Assembly (NCBI GenBank): GCA_020736575.1
Contig: JAGPYM010000045.1
Location: 1-64,000 of the forward strand
Direction: 5' to 3'
Origin: Thelonectria olida
Taxonomy: Eukaryota; Ascomycota; Sordariomycetes; Hypocreales; Nectriaceae
DNA length: 64,000 nt
Shown: in pieces, positions 11,637 through 22,142 of the stretch
How positions within the stretch are numbered: position 1 is the stretch's first letter
Layout of the letters: every line of letters begins with the position of its first letter
Notes under the pieces: generated by a model
Told to the model about the DNA's origin: nothing
Database searches by the model: none
The model's input: the letters and a program-made list of their open reading frames with translations, nothing else
Made by a program: the position numbers and the translations under genes

Positions 11637-14212
11637 GAATCACGGGACGCCCTAGTCCAAGCGATCAACGCTGGGGCAGCGACAAGGGGCTACGCATTCA
11701 TAACTGGAAGGTCAACCAAAGAGAAAACCGGTAGGCAAACGATAACATATATGTGTGATCGTCGCCGCAACCATCCCATTGTTTCAAAAGAGCGTCGACG
11801 GAAAACAACGACTCAAACAACTGGTTGCGAATTCTCGGTATTGGGAAAAGAGTCTCGAGACAAGAGTACCTGGATTTTACGGCATCGTTCTGACAACCGG
11901 TTCTCACGGCACAACCATGAACCAAGTCAAGACGCAACTGCCCACCCGATACTTCGAACACTCTCCAAAGAGAATCTGTCTCAATTGACAAGCCTTACAA
12001 ATTCCGGTATCGCCCCAAAAGAAATCAGAACATATATGCGCCAAAATACAGACACAATTGCAACACAGAAGATATCTATAATCGTATTGCAGACGTCAGA
12101 CGAGAAGTCTGCCAAGGAAAAAGTAGCATCAATGCACTTGCTGATCAATTATTCAAAGAAGGATTCTGGATCCAGTTCCAAACTGGTCCGGACGGTCGAG
12201 TCAAAGCTGTTATATTTGCTCACCCTAATTCCATGGCATACCTCCAATCTTACCCAGATGTCCTCATACTAGACTGCACTTACAAAACGAGCAAGTACAG
12301 AATGCCGCTTCTAGATCTGATCGGGGTTGACTCATGTCAACGATCTTTTTGCATTGCGTTTGCTTTCTTGAGCGGCGAATGCGAACAGGATTATTATTGG
12401 GCCTTAGACCGGTCCAGATCGCTGTATGAAAGTCGTAAGATCAGGCATCCTTCAGTCGTCTTAACAGATCGCTATGTAGCCTGCATGAACGCCGTCGCTA
12501 CATGCTTTCCGTCATCCAATCCGCTTCTGTGTCTTTGGCATGCCAACAAAGCAGTTCTTCGTTACTGTCAACCTCGGTTCACACGCCAGTTCCAGGAGGG
12601 TAATCAGGGAATTGAAGCCTGGAAAGAGTTCTATAGCCATTGGCATTCGATCATCAAATCATCAAACGAAGAGACATTCCATGAACGTGTATTGGAGTTT
12701 GAGCAAAAGTATCTTCCTGGCTATAGTGAAGAAGTAAGGTATATCAAGACGAACTGGCTTGATCAATACAAAGAGAAGCTAGTAAAGGCTTGGGTTAATC
12801 GGCATCTTCACTTTAACAACGTCGTTACTTCACGGGTCGAAGGCATTCATTGGCTACTTGAGAGTTATCTTAAAGTGTCGACACTGGATCTATTCGAAGC
12901 TTGGAGGTCAATTAAACATGCATTGCTTAACCAACTCGACGAGGTAAAGTCGAATCAAGCTAAACAGAATACTCGGACACCTATTGAACTCTCCGGAGTC
13001 TTGTATGGTGCAGTACGGGGTTGGGTGTCTCATGAAGCTTCACGGAAAGTCGAGCAACAGCGGAAGCTACTGCTTAGTAAAGACCCTCTTCCCTCGCCGA
13101 CCTCTACAGGCTCTTTCACACAGTCTCAAGGCCTACCCTGTGTTCACAAATTGGAAGGTTTGTTGGCTCAGGACCAGACTCTGCAACTCGAAGACTTCCA
13201 CCCACATTGGCACCTGCATCGGAAGGATACTCCACGGCCACTCCTGGAGCCTCGTCAGCGCATCGACCCAGCCGCGATCACCTCGTCCTTACCGCTGTCG
13301 AGCGTTAGAAGAGAACTTAGCGGTTTCGAAGTCCTCGAGAACGTGAGAGCTACAAGAACGCCTCCTTTGTGCAGCAAATGTCATACACTGGGTCACACAA
13401 GAACTTCGAAAGATTGTCCACTGAGATATTCAGAACTAAAAGCACTACCGGCTGTTTTTTCGAAGCTGCCAAAGGCTCAACTGAAACATTTTCGGTGGAT
13501 CCCACACCCAGCATCAGAGCAGCCGCTTCTACCTTCGACGGCATTTGAGCAGATACAATGGCAGTCGGTCATCACCCCGGAAGAGTTTGAGTTCGAGTCT
13601 GATGTGGCTTCGGAACACTCGCTACAATTAGCCATCGAATCGGAGCAAGGTGTTGAGGAAGCAACCACCAACGAACCATCTGCAGAGCCATTCCTTCAGC
13701 CGCCTGCAGAGCCTACGCCTCGGTCGCCTACAATCTCTCCCTGCAGGTCACCACTGCCTCCATCTTTACAAAATTCAGCTTCATCTCCGCCTCTCAAGTA
13801 TAGTGATCCGCGGGCAATTCACCAGAGATACGCTGCGTCCAGGGATGCTTAGTATAAATCCCAGAGCCTTGGGAATTTTGTAGGCAATCAGCAGTATCGA
13901 AAGGCAATGGGGCTGCCCTTAAGATATTCCAAAGAAAGCTTCAAGTGGTGTCTTGATTATAAGCAGATGGGGAAACGCTGTACTACCTCGACAGGCTCAA
14001 GGGAGTGGACCAAAGAAGAGATGATGGCTTATCCGGATTGGGACAAGACGGAGACTGATCGTATTGAAGCCCGGGTAGCCCAGGAGACGGAAAACGTGCG
14101 ATTATTCAGTGGCAGAAGAGGTATGGGTGAGCTTTGGGAAATGGCACAGCAAGACATTGATGAACAACAAGCCTTGTACTCAGCTAAGAGCAGGAAGAAA
14201 GCTGTATTATAG
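11637..14212 (+). pseudogene. MULE transposase, broken by two stops and a frameshift
   Basis: The coding order is an N-terminal FAR1-like zinc/DNA-binding part (YMCDRRRNH ... TTGCEFSVLGK ... HNHEPSQDATAHPI), the MULE transposase core and a C-terminal CCHC knuckle (CSKCHTLGHTRTSKDC). The core shows the first Asp in DVLILDCTYKTSKYRMPLL, the second in SVVLTDRYVACMNA and the LCLWHANKAV motif. Lesions: TAA at 11631 just before YESRDAL; a one-base loss near 12066, where the frame jumps from ATQ to EDIYNRIADVRRE; and TAG at 13850, where the frame continues YKSQSLGNFVGNQQYRK to a natural end at 14212. TAG replaces an expected Trp, and TAA could come from CAA, both RIP-like. The protein cannot be made whole. 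Confidence 0.88.
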
Positions 14213-14602
14213 TTCAGCCATAGTACTGTTGAAGCTTATCGAAGACCATTCATGTACTTCAATTCTACAACTCTACAAGGAGAGAAAAAAGTACAACTGT
14301 ATTCCAAGAACTACTGAGGAGTTTTACCTAAGAAGTTGTGTTTGTAGACTTCAGGTGTAGTTGAACACGACGCGATAGCAAGTCCGACAACGGAGGTGGG
14401 CGATACCGGATACAGTAATTGGGACGGGCCCGTCCCATTTTAGAAGGACGGGTACCCGTCCGCCTATTGACCGCCTGGATTTTTATCAAATTACACACTT
14501 TGCGTCTGTGCACGCCTCCGTATCTGTACTTTCATCAAATTACACAGCAAGTGTGACGGGAAATCGACCCCTATGTTCGGAGGTTGAGGTACACTCTCTC
14601 CT

Positions 14603-14812
14603 AACCAGTAACGCACAGGTGGGTTATTGGTAACTCCAGTCTGGCGCTTGCTAGTAGGCAGGTGCTTCCAGTAACTAATTTTAGAGCGTTTACTGGAATA
14701 TGGGCGCTACTGGTAACTGGGCCCCTGGCATTACTGGTAGCCAAGATGTAAGGTTACCAGTTGCCCAAACTACAATAAGCCCCAAGCTAATAGTTACCAG
14801 CAACAGGAGACC
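14603..14812. repeat. Cluster of TTACTGG/CCAGTAA words
   Basis: About eight copies of the short words CCAGTAAC, GGTAACTGG, TTACTGGTA and GGTTACCAG, in both orientations, lie within roughly 210 bases. Such clustering resembles the subterminal binding-site arrays of DNA transposons, but no TIR pair was found around it. Confidence 0.55.
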
Positions 14813-14840
14813 GGTCCCCTGCGGGGTCCGCCAATGCCTT
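14803..14840 (+). repeat. 38-bp hairpin module, copy 1
   Basis: Reads ACAGGAGACCGG, then CCCC-TGC-GGGG stem-loop, then TCCGCCAATGCCTT. Three further copies are at 17667, 17911 and 61918. Confidence 0.85.
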
Positions 14841-14989
14841 TCGGAACGAGCCTGTGAAGTAAGGCACCAGAGAAGTAAGACACTTGCCTTGTGTTGTCTA
14901 CGCTGCGCAAAATCCAGGCTCCTTACAGTTCCCCTCGATCAATCCCAACCCCAACCGCCTCCGCCTCCACCACCACAGCTTCCGCCCGA

Positions 14990-15160
14990 GTAACTCCCCC
15001 CGGGCACCGAGCACTCATCGTTGACTTCTACGTCGACCTTGCCGCAGCAAGCAACAGCTTGACGATACCTTCATGGCCGTTCTCGGTGGCGCACGATAGC
15101 GGCATCCGGCCATCCCACCTCGCGCTAACGTCGACCTTGCCCGTAGCGAGGTAGTGTTGT
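14990..15160 (-). pseudogene. Ankyrin repeat relic
   Basis: On the minus strand about one and a half ankyrin repeats are readable: GKVDVSARWDGRMPLSCATE and GHEGIVKLLLAA, followed by a frame break before a second GKVDV-like start. No start, no continuation and a stop close by show that it is a fragment. It is not close kin of the ankyrin gene at 53-54 kb, whose repeats have a different consensus. Confidence 0.6.
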
Positions 15161-15860
15161 GTCTGGTTGGTTATTTCTGCCTGCAGAGGGGCATATTGTC
15201 GAATCATGTGCTATGGGGTTTTTCAGCATTGGGTATGATGCTGCATTGTGAAGCTGAGATGCGTTGGCTCAGTCCATCGAGGCACCAGGAAGAAAAAAGA
15301 TCCAACAATATTGTCGAATCACGTAACTGGGAGCTGTCACGCTGGCTCCTCGGCAACTGTGTAGATCGTAGAGAAGGTGTATCAGTATCGTATCGATGCC
15401 TGCCAAGAAGCTTCGGCGGTGGTAAATTTAAGCGTCGATGTTACCCTGCCTCGAAGTCCTAGGCAAATAAGAGCCATGGATAATGAAATAAGATGTGCAT
15501 CGCTCTCCTTTATTGGGTCCTCCGAATGAAGTGGTTGCCTAGTTGTGCATCTGCGAGCATCCCATTGCAACTTGGCGCCACAGTGGCGATCTCTCTGCTT
15601 TATTTCACGTCGATAAAAATGGCGACTTCCCCGCCCGCCTGTACTCGTCTCGCTTTCCCGCATCTGCTGAAGCACTCCTCTTCGTCTGCGATGCGACTTC
15701 AGCCCTTACCGAGATCCGTCAGTCACCGCTGTGCACGCTCAGTGGCCGGCGAGGCAATCTGCTGCGGTGGTCGATTCGGGTTATCGGTTCCTGCTCGAAT
15801 TCCCAGTAATTCCCAGTCACTCTTTACACCGAATCTTCGATTCCCACCACTATTTTCAAA
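15161..15860. other. No gene seen; probable promoter side of the Kre9-like gene
   Basis: No supported coding region. The final 250 bases are C/T-rich and probably hold the 5' region of the Kre9-like gene that starts at 15861. Confidence 0.4.
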
Positions 15861-17090
15861 ATGAAGTACTCCGTCGCTACCATCGCCACCCTGGCCAGCG
15901 CCGCCTCGGCCGCCCAGTTCCTCAACTCCGGTTGGGGCGTCGTCATTGGCACTCCCTTCACGATCAAGTTCCACGGCTGTGAGGACGGTTGCACCATCAT
16001 TCTCCAGACCGGTATCTTCCCCGACCTCAATGACGTCGAGACCCTGACCAGTATATTTCTCCCCCGCTGTATCTGGGTTGCCTCTGACACCTTGTAGCTA
16101 CCGCCAAGGACGGCTCCTTCACCTGGACCCCTTCCGATCTCCCCACCGGCAAGTACAACTTCAAGATCATTGAGAACTCCGACCCCACGGACGTCAACTA
16201 CAGCTCCCAGTTCACCATTGAGGGCGATGTCGAGGCTACCACCACCGTGCCTACTACCACCGAACTTAGTACGCCTTGGTTTGAGCACTGACCCTTGTCT
16301 GATTCGCTAACTTTGCCTCATAATTGTTATCATCCACCTACTCGGAGACACCCCGAAATTCATCCATAACGGCAACGACTTCAAGCTCATCCGATGGAAC
16401 AACGCATGGACCAAGCCCAGGGGCACTAGCCGGTATCGTAGTGGGGACTGTAGCTGCTGTCTTGTTCGTTCTGGCTGTGATGTTCTTCTGGTGGCGGAAG
16501 AGAAAGGCAAGGACCGCGAGCCAAGATCTGACTTCGAGACACGAGGGGAATGCCCCTCATCCACAAATAACGCAATTAGAGCAACATGGTAAGGTTGAAA
16601 TGCCGGTCAGTAGCCCTACATCACCGATCGAAATGGGGGGGCCGCCGCTAGCCGTAGAGCTGTCGAGTCAGAGGCGATCATTGCCACTGCCTGCTCCGGA
16701 GCTGGACAGCGAAAAGCAATTGGCAAGCTATTCGGGAATCGCTGCCTCAAGAGTTGCACGGGCAAGATCGGTCTCCGTATAGCGAACTACCTCCAGAAAC
16801 AGTTAAATACGAGATGGACAGCAGCCAGCAACCCATGCTGGGCCCGCGGGAGCTGTCAGCGGGCCCTGTCCAGCAGCAGTCCCAGAACTGGGCCGCCTCG
16901 GCTTCTTCCATCAGACTCTGCCCCTGATGCAAGAGTGTCTCTTATGCCGGATGGACTCGGCCGGCCTGCGTCAGGGTCCTCTGCCGAACTCACATCCTTT
17001 GTCTCGCAGTCAGCCAGCTTGGCGTTGCTGATGGATCAGTACGTCCAACTCGAGGCCCGCAGATAGCGAATTTTGGAGCTGGAGAGGATT
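15861..17090 (+). pseudogene. Kre9/Knh1-like Ser/Thr-rich membrane protein, decaying
   Basis: Starts at ATG 15861 with a signal peptide (MKYSVATIATLASAASAAQF). A Kre9/Knh1-type beta-sandwich domain seen in fungal cell-wall and GPI/Ser-Thr-rich proteins follows. A 47-bp intron (16051-16097) joins ETLT to TAKDGSFTWTPSDLPTGKYN. A Ser/Thr stretch (TTTVPTTTE) then ends at a probable second intron near 16269 whose acceptor cannot be placed in frame. Next come STYSETPRNSS, a glycine-rich transmembrane segment (ALAGIVVGTVAAVLFVLAVM) with a basic stop-transfer, and a cytoplasmic tail. The tail frame ends at 16782, but coding-like text continues in other frames to QYVQLEARR at 17067 before a stop. With at least two frame breaks it is probably a pseudogene; an alternative splice pattern could rescue part of it. 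Confidence 0.6.
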
Positions 17091-17118
17091 AAAAGTGATG
17101 AGACGAAAAGGTTATCAG

Positions 17119-17228
17119 TTATGTTAAAAGGTCTAAGTTACCTACGTCTGAGAGGAGCACAGCTCCTTACATAGTATCCACATCCCAGCCACCAGCAGAT
17201 CGGACCATCTTAGTCATACGGTCTCAAC
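17119..17228 (-). repeat. Dispersed 110-bp repeat, copy B
   Basis: Inverted near-copy of 1964-2075, about 15 kb away. It sits just past the last readable codons of the Kre9-like tail, so its insertion may have removed the end of that gene. Confidence 0.8.
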
Positions 17229-17666
17229 AAAAAGGGAGCAGGCAGAATTGCAGTAGCGTCTGAGTAAGCTGCCAGGCAATAGTAGGGAGTGAGTGGTTGT
17301 ACGAGGAGCCTAGGGTGGCGGAAGAATGGGATGGATAGAGGCAATGGGGAGGAGGTGTAAATTTATGCTTTCTTATGTCGGGTAGCCCCTGAGGAAGCCC
17401 CCTAAATCTAGCAGCAGCAGCTCGCATAAATGTGGCTCGTCCCGTAAGTCTTATGGAACACGAGTTACATAAGGACGGAGATGCAGATTGCCGTGGCGCG
17501 GCGGTGGCTCCCAAAAAGTGGCGCGGGGATCGTGGTGAAGGGTTTGTGGTGCATGCATCTCGCACGGATCGTTTTATGGCCCGAGCTTAATTTTTGGACC
17601 TCCAGGAGGGCACGGAAGGAAGAACCTTTCGGAACAAGTTCCTCAAGGCATAGACCTCCTACAGTT

Positions 17667-17702
17667 ACAGGAGACCGGTCCCTGCGGGCCCGCCAATGCC
17701 TT
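17667..17702 (+). repeat. Hairpin module, copy 2 (36 bp)
   Basis: Same module with the stem shortened by one base pair: CCC-TGC-GGG instead of CCCC-TRC-GGGG. It is flanked by GTTCCTCAAGGCAT (17638-17651) and its exact reverse complement (17696-17709). Confidence 0.85.
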
Positions 17703-17910
17703 GAGGAACAAGCTTTCGGATCCTCTGATTTCTCTGTGGTTCTTCGATTACGGCTCGGCATATGGATTGAGGGTATACCGCGTTAGGTGGTCCCTTAGAG
17801 GAGAGAAAGGACGAAGGTTTTCTGCGGCTCACTTAGTGTGCGAGATACTGTGCATAGGGGTTGCGGCTTATACAGCCTAGAATCTTATTTGCCCTGTCGC
17901 GTAGGATTTG

Positions 17911-17948
17911 ACAGGAGACCGGTCCCCTACGGGGTCCGCCAATGCCTT
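17911..17948 (+). repeat. Hairpin module, copy 3
   Basis: Stem CCCC-TAC-GGGG with the same left and right shoulders as copy 1; 244 bases downstream of copy 2. Confidence 0.85.
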
Positions 17949-18199
17949 TTCGTAGTGGTGGCTACAGGGGTTGGGAGACTTTTGGCAGGTGACTACGGGG
18001 CTGGTGGTGTCTGCGTGTGACCAGTTTTTTGCCTTTCGGTTTGAGACGCTGCGCACAAGCGCTGGCTTGCTGCTCAAACCCCGCATTCGACAGCATTGTA
18101 GTTTAACGCTGTTTCGTGTCCTATTTCTTTACCTTTTGACATCTAATTTATTCAATTCAACTTGAATCTTCCTCAGGGAGTAACATTAGGTGATTCTCC

Positions 18200-18490
18200 A
18201 TGACTATTGATTACTCGAAATGGGATAACGTGGACACGGATTCAGAACCAGAAATTTCGCCTCCGTCAGTCCCTACGCCCCAAGCTCGCACTCCAGCAGC
18301 CCCACAATCGAGTGCACAAGCTGCAGCAGAGCCAGTCACAAGCAGTACGCCAGGATCCGTCCTAACCGTGAGGCCGCTGGTAGTATGGTTATACTACCAT
18401 TTCGTGGTTTGTATGGGGCTGCCAATCACAGCGCCGCAACTCCGACGGTGGGTCCGCGACAGGGATCCCAAACTACCACTCCCTAACTAG
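18200..18490 (+). CDS. Acidic N-terminal hypothetical protein, probably truncated
   Basis: A 96-codon frame from a good ATG (MTIDYSKWDNVDTDSEPE). The first 60 residues are acidic then Pro/Ala/Ser-rich; no domain is recognised with certainty. The TAG at 18488 is the only stop between this frame and the 9-bp array, and the same frame resumes beyond it as repeated Val-Lys-Ser up to a TAA near 18760. It may therefore be the start of a larger gene cut by one nonsense codon. The Cys-x2-Cys pattern in another frame of the array hints at an ancestral zinc-finger segment, but that is speculation. Confidence 0.4.
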   Translation: MTIDYSKWDNVDTDSEPEISPPSVPTPQARTPAAPQSSAQAAAEPVTSSTPGSVLTVRPLVVWLYYHFVVCMGLPITAPQLRRWVRDRDPKLPLPN

Positions 18491-18510
18491 CGCCTGCCCC
18501 TACGCTTACC

Positions 18511-18704
18511 TGTAAAGAGTGTAAAGAGTGTAAAGAGTGTAAAGAGTGTAAAGAGTGTAAAGAGTGTAAAGAGTGTAAAGAGTGTAAAGAGTGTAAAGAG
18601 TGTAAAGAGTGTAAAGAGTGTAAAGAGTGTAAAGAGTGTAAAGAGTGTAAAGAGTGTAAAGAGTGTAAAGAGTGTAAAGAGTGTAAAGAGTGTAAAGAGT
18701 GTAA
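18511..18704 (+). repeat. Perfect 9-bp tandem array, 21 copies
   Basis: TGTAAAGAG is repeated exactly 21 times (18511-18699) with a 5-base partial unit after it. All visible units are identical. Because 9 is a multiple of 3, each frame is a fixed tripeptide repeat: Cys-Lys-Glu, Val-Lys-Ser, and one frame with stops on plus; Leu-Tyr-Thr, Leu-Phe-Thr and Ser-Leu-His on minus. The lack of variation suggests recent expansion and length polymorphism. Confidence 0.97.
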
Positions 18705-18713
18705 CCCAGGTGC

Positions 18714-18804
18714 CAGTGTATCAGTCGCCAGAGTGTCCTTTTAGGCTTACCCAGGCGTAAAATAAATTCATTCATTCATTCAAGGCATTCAGTGTATCAG
18801 TCGC
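18714..18804. repeat. Short insertion flanked by a 15-base direct repeat
   Basis: AGTGTATCAGTCGCC occurs at about 18714 and again at about 18790, the second copy overlapping the stop codon of the REG1-like gene. Between them lie about 60 bases ending in a (TTCA) run. This looks like a target duplication around a tiny insert, or the end of a 5'-truncated non-LTR element. Confidence 0.55.
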
Positions 18805-20092
18805 CGTCCTCCTCTTCTTCACATAATCTGCCCAAGTGCTTCGAACACGTCTCTTGTGACAAGGATGGCGAGTGCATATGATTGCGGATGCTGATGCTAC
18901 GCTTCATTGCCTCCTCTGAGGATTTTAAAATATGTCGTCCGAGATTTAGCGTTGTCGACGGAAGCATGGCAATCATCTTTCCGTCAGAAGCAAATGCGTT
19001 CTTGTCTTTCATTGATTTTCTCCTCATCAGTGGAGCTCGCTTTCGTAGCCGCAGCCGTTTCATCGTGAGGCCGTCACTGGAATCACTATCGCTATATGGA
19101 TCAGAGTTGATGTCATCGTCGTCATCACCATTACCCTCGACGGCAATATATTGCTCGACTTTGCCATTGAAGCGGATCTGTTTTCGCTTGATGCCTGGTG
19201 ATGATACCCCCGAGACTGAAGATGACAGCATACTAGAGGCATTGCTGCACATTTGGCTCGAAGACAAAGCATAACCCGTCACTTCTGCTCGATCGAGAGT
19301 AGGCCTTGTTAATCCCTGGCGGCCTGTTTCCTGTGCTCGGACTACTGGTGCTATCTGCTTGAGCAAAGATGAAGGCGATAACGGCCTCTGCAGCATGATC
19401 TCCGGGACCGTTCTCTTTAGTATGGACTTGTTGTTGGCGCTGGCCTGTGAATTGGGATTGAATGGTGAGATACCGGAAAGTTCAGTATCTGTACAACAGA
19501 TCTGGCTCGGATCTTGCTGAAGTGGCCCATATAGCCAAGTCACATCACAATCCTTGAACCTACAGTGAGTCAGCTTGATATTTGGGCAAACTCTAGCATG
19601 TCCTTACCAGTTGAGGGTCTCAGGAGAGACAGTCTTCAGTTTGTATTTGCATTTCATCCATGCTCTCCAAGACGCATTCTCTAGACGAGAACGATTTGGA
19701 TACTCTCTACGGCGAGTGGTGATATATTTCCATGATGACCAGATATCTTCCTCCTTCCAGTCGTGAGAAAGGTAGTCGACATGCCTCCACGGACCGGCCT
19801 TCATAGCACTGTCGTGTTCGACGTGCTCATAGAGGGCTGGTAGCTCTGACTTCTCCGATCTTGAAGTATTTGCCGGATTACTATACTCCGCAGGCGGAAT
19901 AGTATACGAGTCACCTGTCTTGGGACTTGGTGGGGTTTCCAGGCTATCAACTGGTGGCGCAAAGAAACTGTCTTTCGGAAATGGAGATAATAAATACTGC
20001 CCTTTCGACGACCTAGTCGGGCGGATTACCTTGCCGTCATCGGATACGATGGAAAGACCACTCGCGGGCGTTGAGAAGTAGGATGGATCCAT
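18797..20092 (-). CDS. REG1-like protein (DUF1752), possible PP1-targeting regulator
   Basis: A 415-aa protein in two exons: 20092-19608 and 19559-18797, with a 48-bp intron (19607-19560) whose removal joins ETLNW to FKDCDVTWLYGPLQ. The region ENASWRAWMKCKYKLKTVSP matches the fungal DUF1752/REG1 signature. A second block has RKQIRFNGKVEQYIAVEGNG followed by Asp-rich sequence; it matches the conserved KxxxFNxxVEQ segment of REG1/HEX2, where an RVxF-like motif docks protein phosphatase 1. In yeast REG1 directs Glc7 in glucose repression. It appears shorter than full-length REG1-type proteins, so it could be a paralogue. The reading frame is intact. Its stop codon lies in the second copy of the 15-base direct repeat at 18790. 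Confidence 0.8.
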
Positions 20093-22142
20093 TGATTCGG
20101 CGACAATACTTCGGGATAGAGAAGGAGCTAAAGGTGGGCCGGGTTATTCCTCGGTCTGCTCCAGATATATATGTCGGCGACATGCCCACAAGTTGAGGTT
20201 GAGGTGAGAAAGGGATCGCCGTGTTGTCAACGAAGCGGAAATGGCTGCTCTCCTCGGAGCACGACAGGGCAATTCTGACACACGGTTCTCTCAACACATC
20301 ACACCTCGTCATGTAACGCGCCAAACGTCTCAATTTGACCTAGTGATGGCGTTACGATGCTATCACCTTGCAGGTCGAGCGGAAAATTTGGGGCCAGTTC
20401 GCCATGGTCTGTGTAAGATTTTGTAATGCAGCCCGTGATCAATATGCAATATGCAGAGCGCTGGCATGTCTACCGGTAGTCCTTGGTCCACCGTCCACTT
20501 GTGTGTTTTGGCTTCTGACAAACTCGTATAGCCTCCAGCCCTTAAGAACCCAAGCCATGACAGGCTCTGCATTCTCTCTCTAATCATGTTTGACTATCTA
20601 TCACCACTTGAGGCTTTCCCCAGGCATATGGCTAGCCAGAGAGGGGGCCCGAGCATAAAGTTTTTGATTCACGTCCTCATGAGGTAAAACATGTAGCTCA
20701 ACCTGTATAATTACATAACCTTGATGACATGATGATTAATCGAGGCTCCATCAGAACAAGAATCAACTAAGAAGGACAGTAATACGCAACGAGACTGCCG
20801 TTATGTTGCGCGTGCTTTGCATGTCCAACGGCTGCAGCCACTATCACATGGATGTCTGCTCCGTTGGGGGTTTCCAATAAGAATAGACCTAGCAGGCACT
20901 ATATCGATGGCAGTTCAGGGAGGGAAACGACCGAGGGTTGCAGCAATCCTAAGGGGAGTTACACCCAATAAAGTCGTGGATCCTGGGCAATGGAGCTGGG
21001 GCGGAAGAAGCCGTGGACTGTTCACGGTCCATTCGGGTTAGCTAAGGGAGACGCAACCCAATCCTCCAAAAAAAACCTCGGAACTCGTCCCGGAGGCAGT
21101 TCCTTGGAGCTGGTTGTTAGGGGTCAATTGGATGGTTGTTCTACTGTACAAATACCACCTCGTTTCCTGTCGCTTTTTTGTTTTCTGTCGCACCCTTTTT
21201 TTTTGCCCTACGTCCGTGCGCATCCGGGCTTAGTCCTAGGCAGGGTGGGCAACAATACCATGAGCGATACTAGAAGGACGAAATTCTTAGTATTAGTCTG
21301 GACGAAACTAAACTACTAAGTATTCATATGAGTATTCAGGCCTAGTTCTAGGAGTCGGCAGCGTTCTGACCAAAGTTCAACTCAGTTCTGCGTCGACCAC
21401 CTCCACGGAAGGTTGGTGATCCATAATTATGATATTGCAAACGACTTCATAGCCGGAGGTGTAGCTAAATCCGGTAATCACCTGTTAAATGTGTAGGCAA
21501 TACTAAAATAGTTCATAGAACTTAAGAGTTAGGAGGTTTGGGAGACGAAGATTGAAGTGAAGGAGGATAGGGATATTTTGCCTAGCAAATTGGTCGAGAG
21601 AGTTCCCCAGAACAGCCTTACCTAAGATAGATCACAGCTCGGCCCGCGCCCAATTCGCAGGCTCCTCGAACCCGTCATTACCTGGTTCGGGACTGAACGG
21701 ATGCCCTGAAGATGATTGGGTCCGAGGGAAAATAGTCAGGATGTGGCAACTCTTGCACTGCTCGGTGAAAAATTAACGTATGAAGGACGTGAGTGGACCT
21801 CTCTGAAATGGAATTTAGAACGGAACACAAGGAGGAAGGAAGATTAAAAGAGGAGGAACATTTAGTTCAGACTCCCTAGGTATGAGAAGGAGTGAAGGAG
21901 CGACGTTGATCTATTACAGGACTAGCTAGTAAGGAAAGACGCAGAGCTATCTAATAAGACAAAAGGAGAGAATGTAAAATAAAGAGCAGGAAACGACAGA
22001 AAGGGGAGGAGAAGGGAAACAAACGTATCAATATTGCCCAAGCAACCCAGCCATGAAGCGTCTCAAGACTGAGCCATATTGCTAGCAGCTTCAGCACCCT
22101 TACAACTCCCCGGTCGAATATGGTATATTATACCACCACCTC
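20093..22142. other. No gene seen
   Basis: About 2 kb without a supported gene. Open frames are short and unrecognised; a purine-rich tract occupies roughly 21780-22020. Confidence 0.5.

Larger units (their letters stand above)
11341..14475 (+). mobile_element. Mutator-like element (MULE) with long TIRs
   Basis: The element is bounded by inverted repeats at 11341-11450 (110 bp) and 14363-14475 (113 bp), which are almost identical apart from a 3-base TTC insertion in the right copy. Both start GGCGGTCAATAGGCGGACGG. Long TIRs of this kind plus an internal MULE transposase identify the superfamily. No 8-10 bp target duplication was found on the flanks, so the copy may be old or rearranged. The enclosed transposase is broken. 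Confidence 0.9.
17229..18199. other. No gene; two hairpin-module copies
   Basis: No supported gene. Holds copies 2 and 3 of the 38-bp hairpin module and a 14-base inverted repeat (GTTCCTCAAGGCAT / ATGCCTTGAGGAAC) framing copy 2. Confidence 0.5.

Noticed and set aside
11341..14475. 8-10 bp target duplication for the MULE
   Set aside because: Left flank TCTTCCTCCC and right flank TGGATTTTTA do not match.
18511..18704. CRISPR array
   Set aside because: The array has no spacers, units are 9 bases and the genome is eukaryotic.
18506..18775. Minus-strand Leu-Tyr-Thr repeat open frame
   Set aside because: It exists only because the 9-bp array has no stops on that strand; no flanking protein features support translation.
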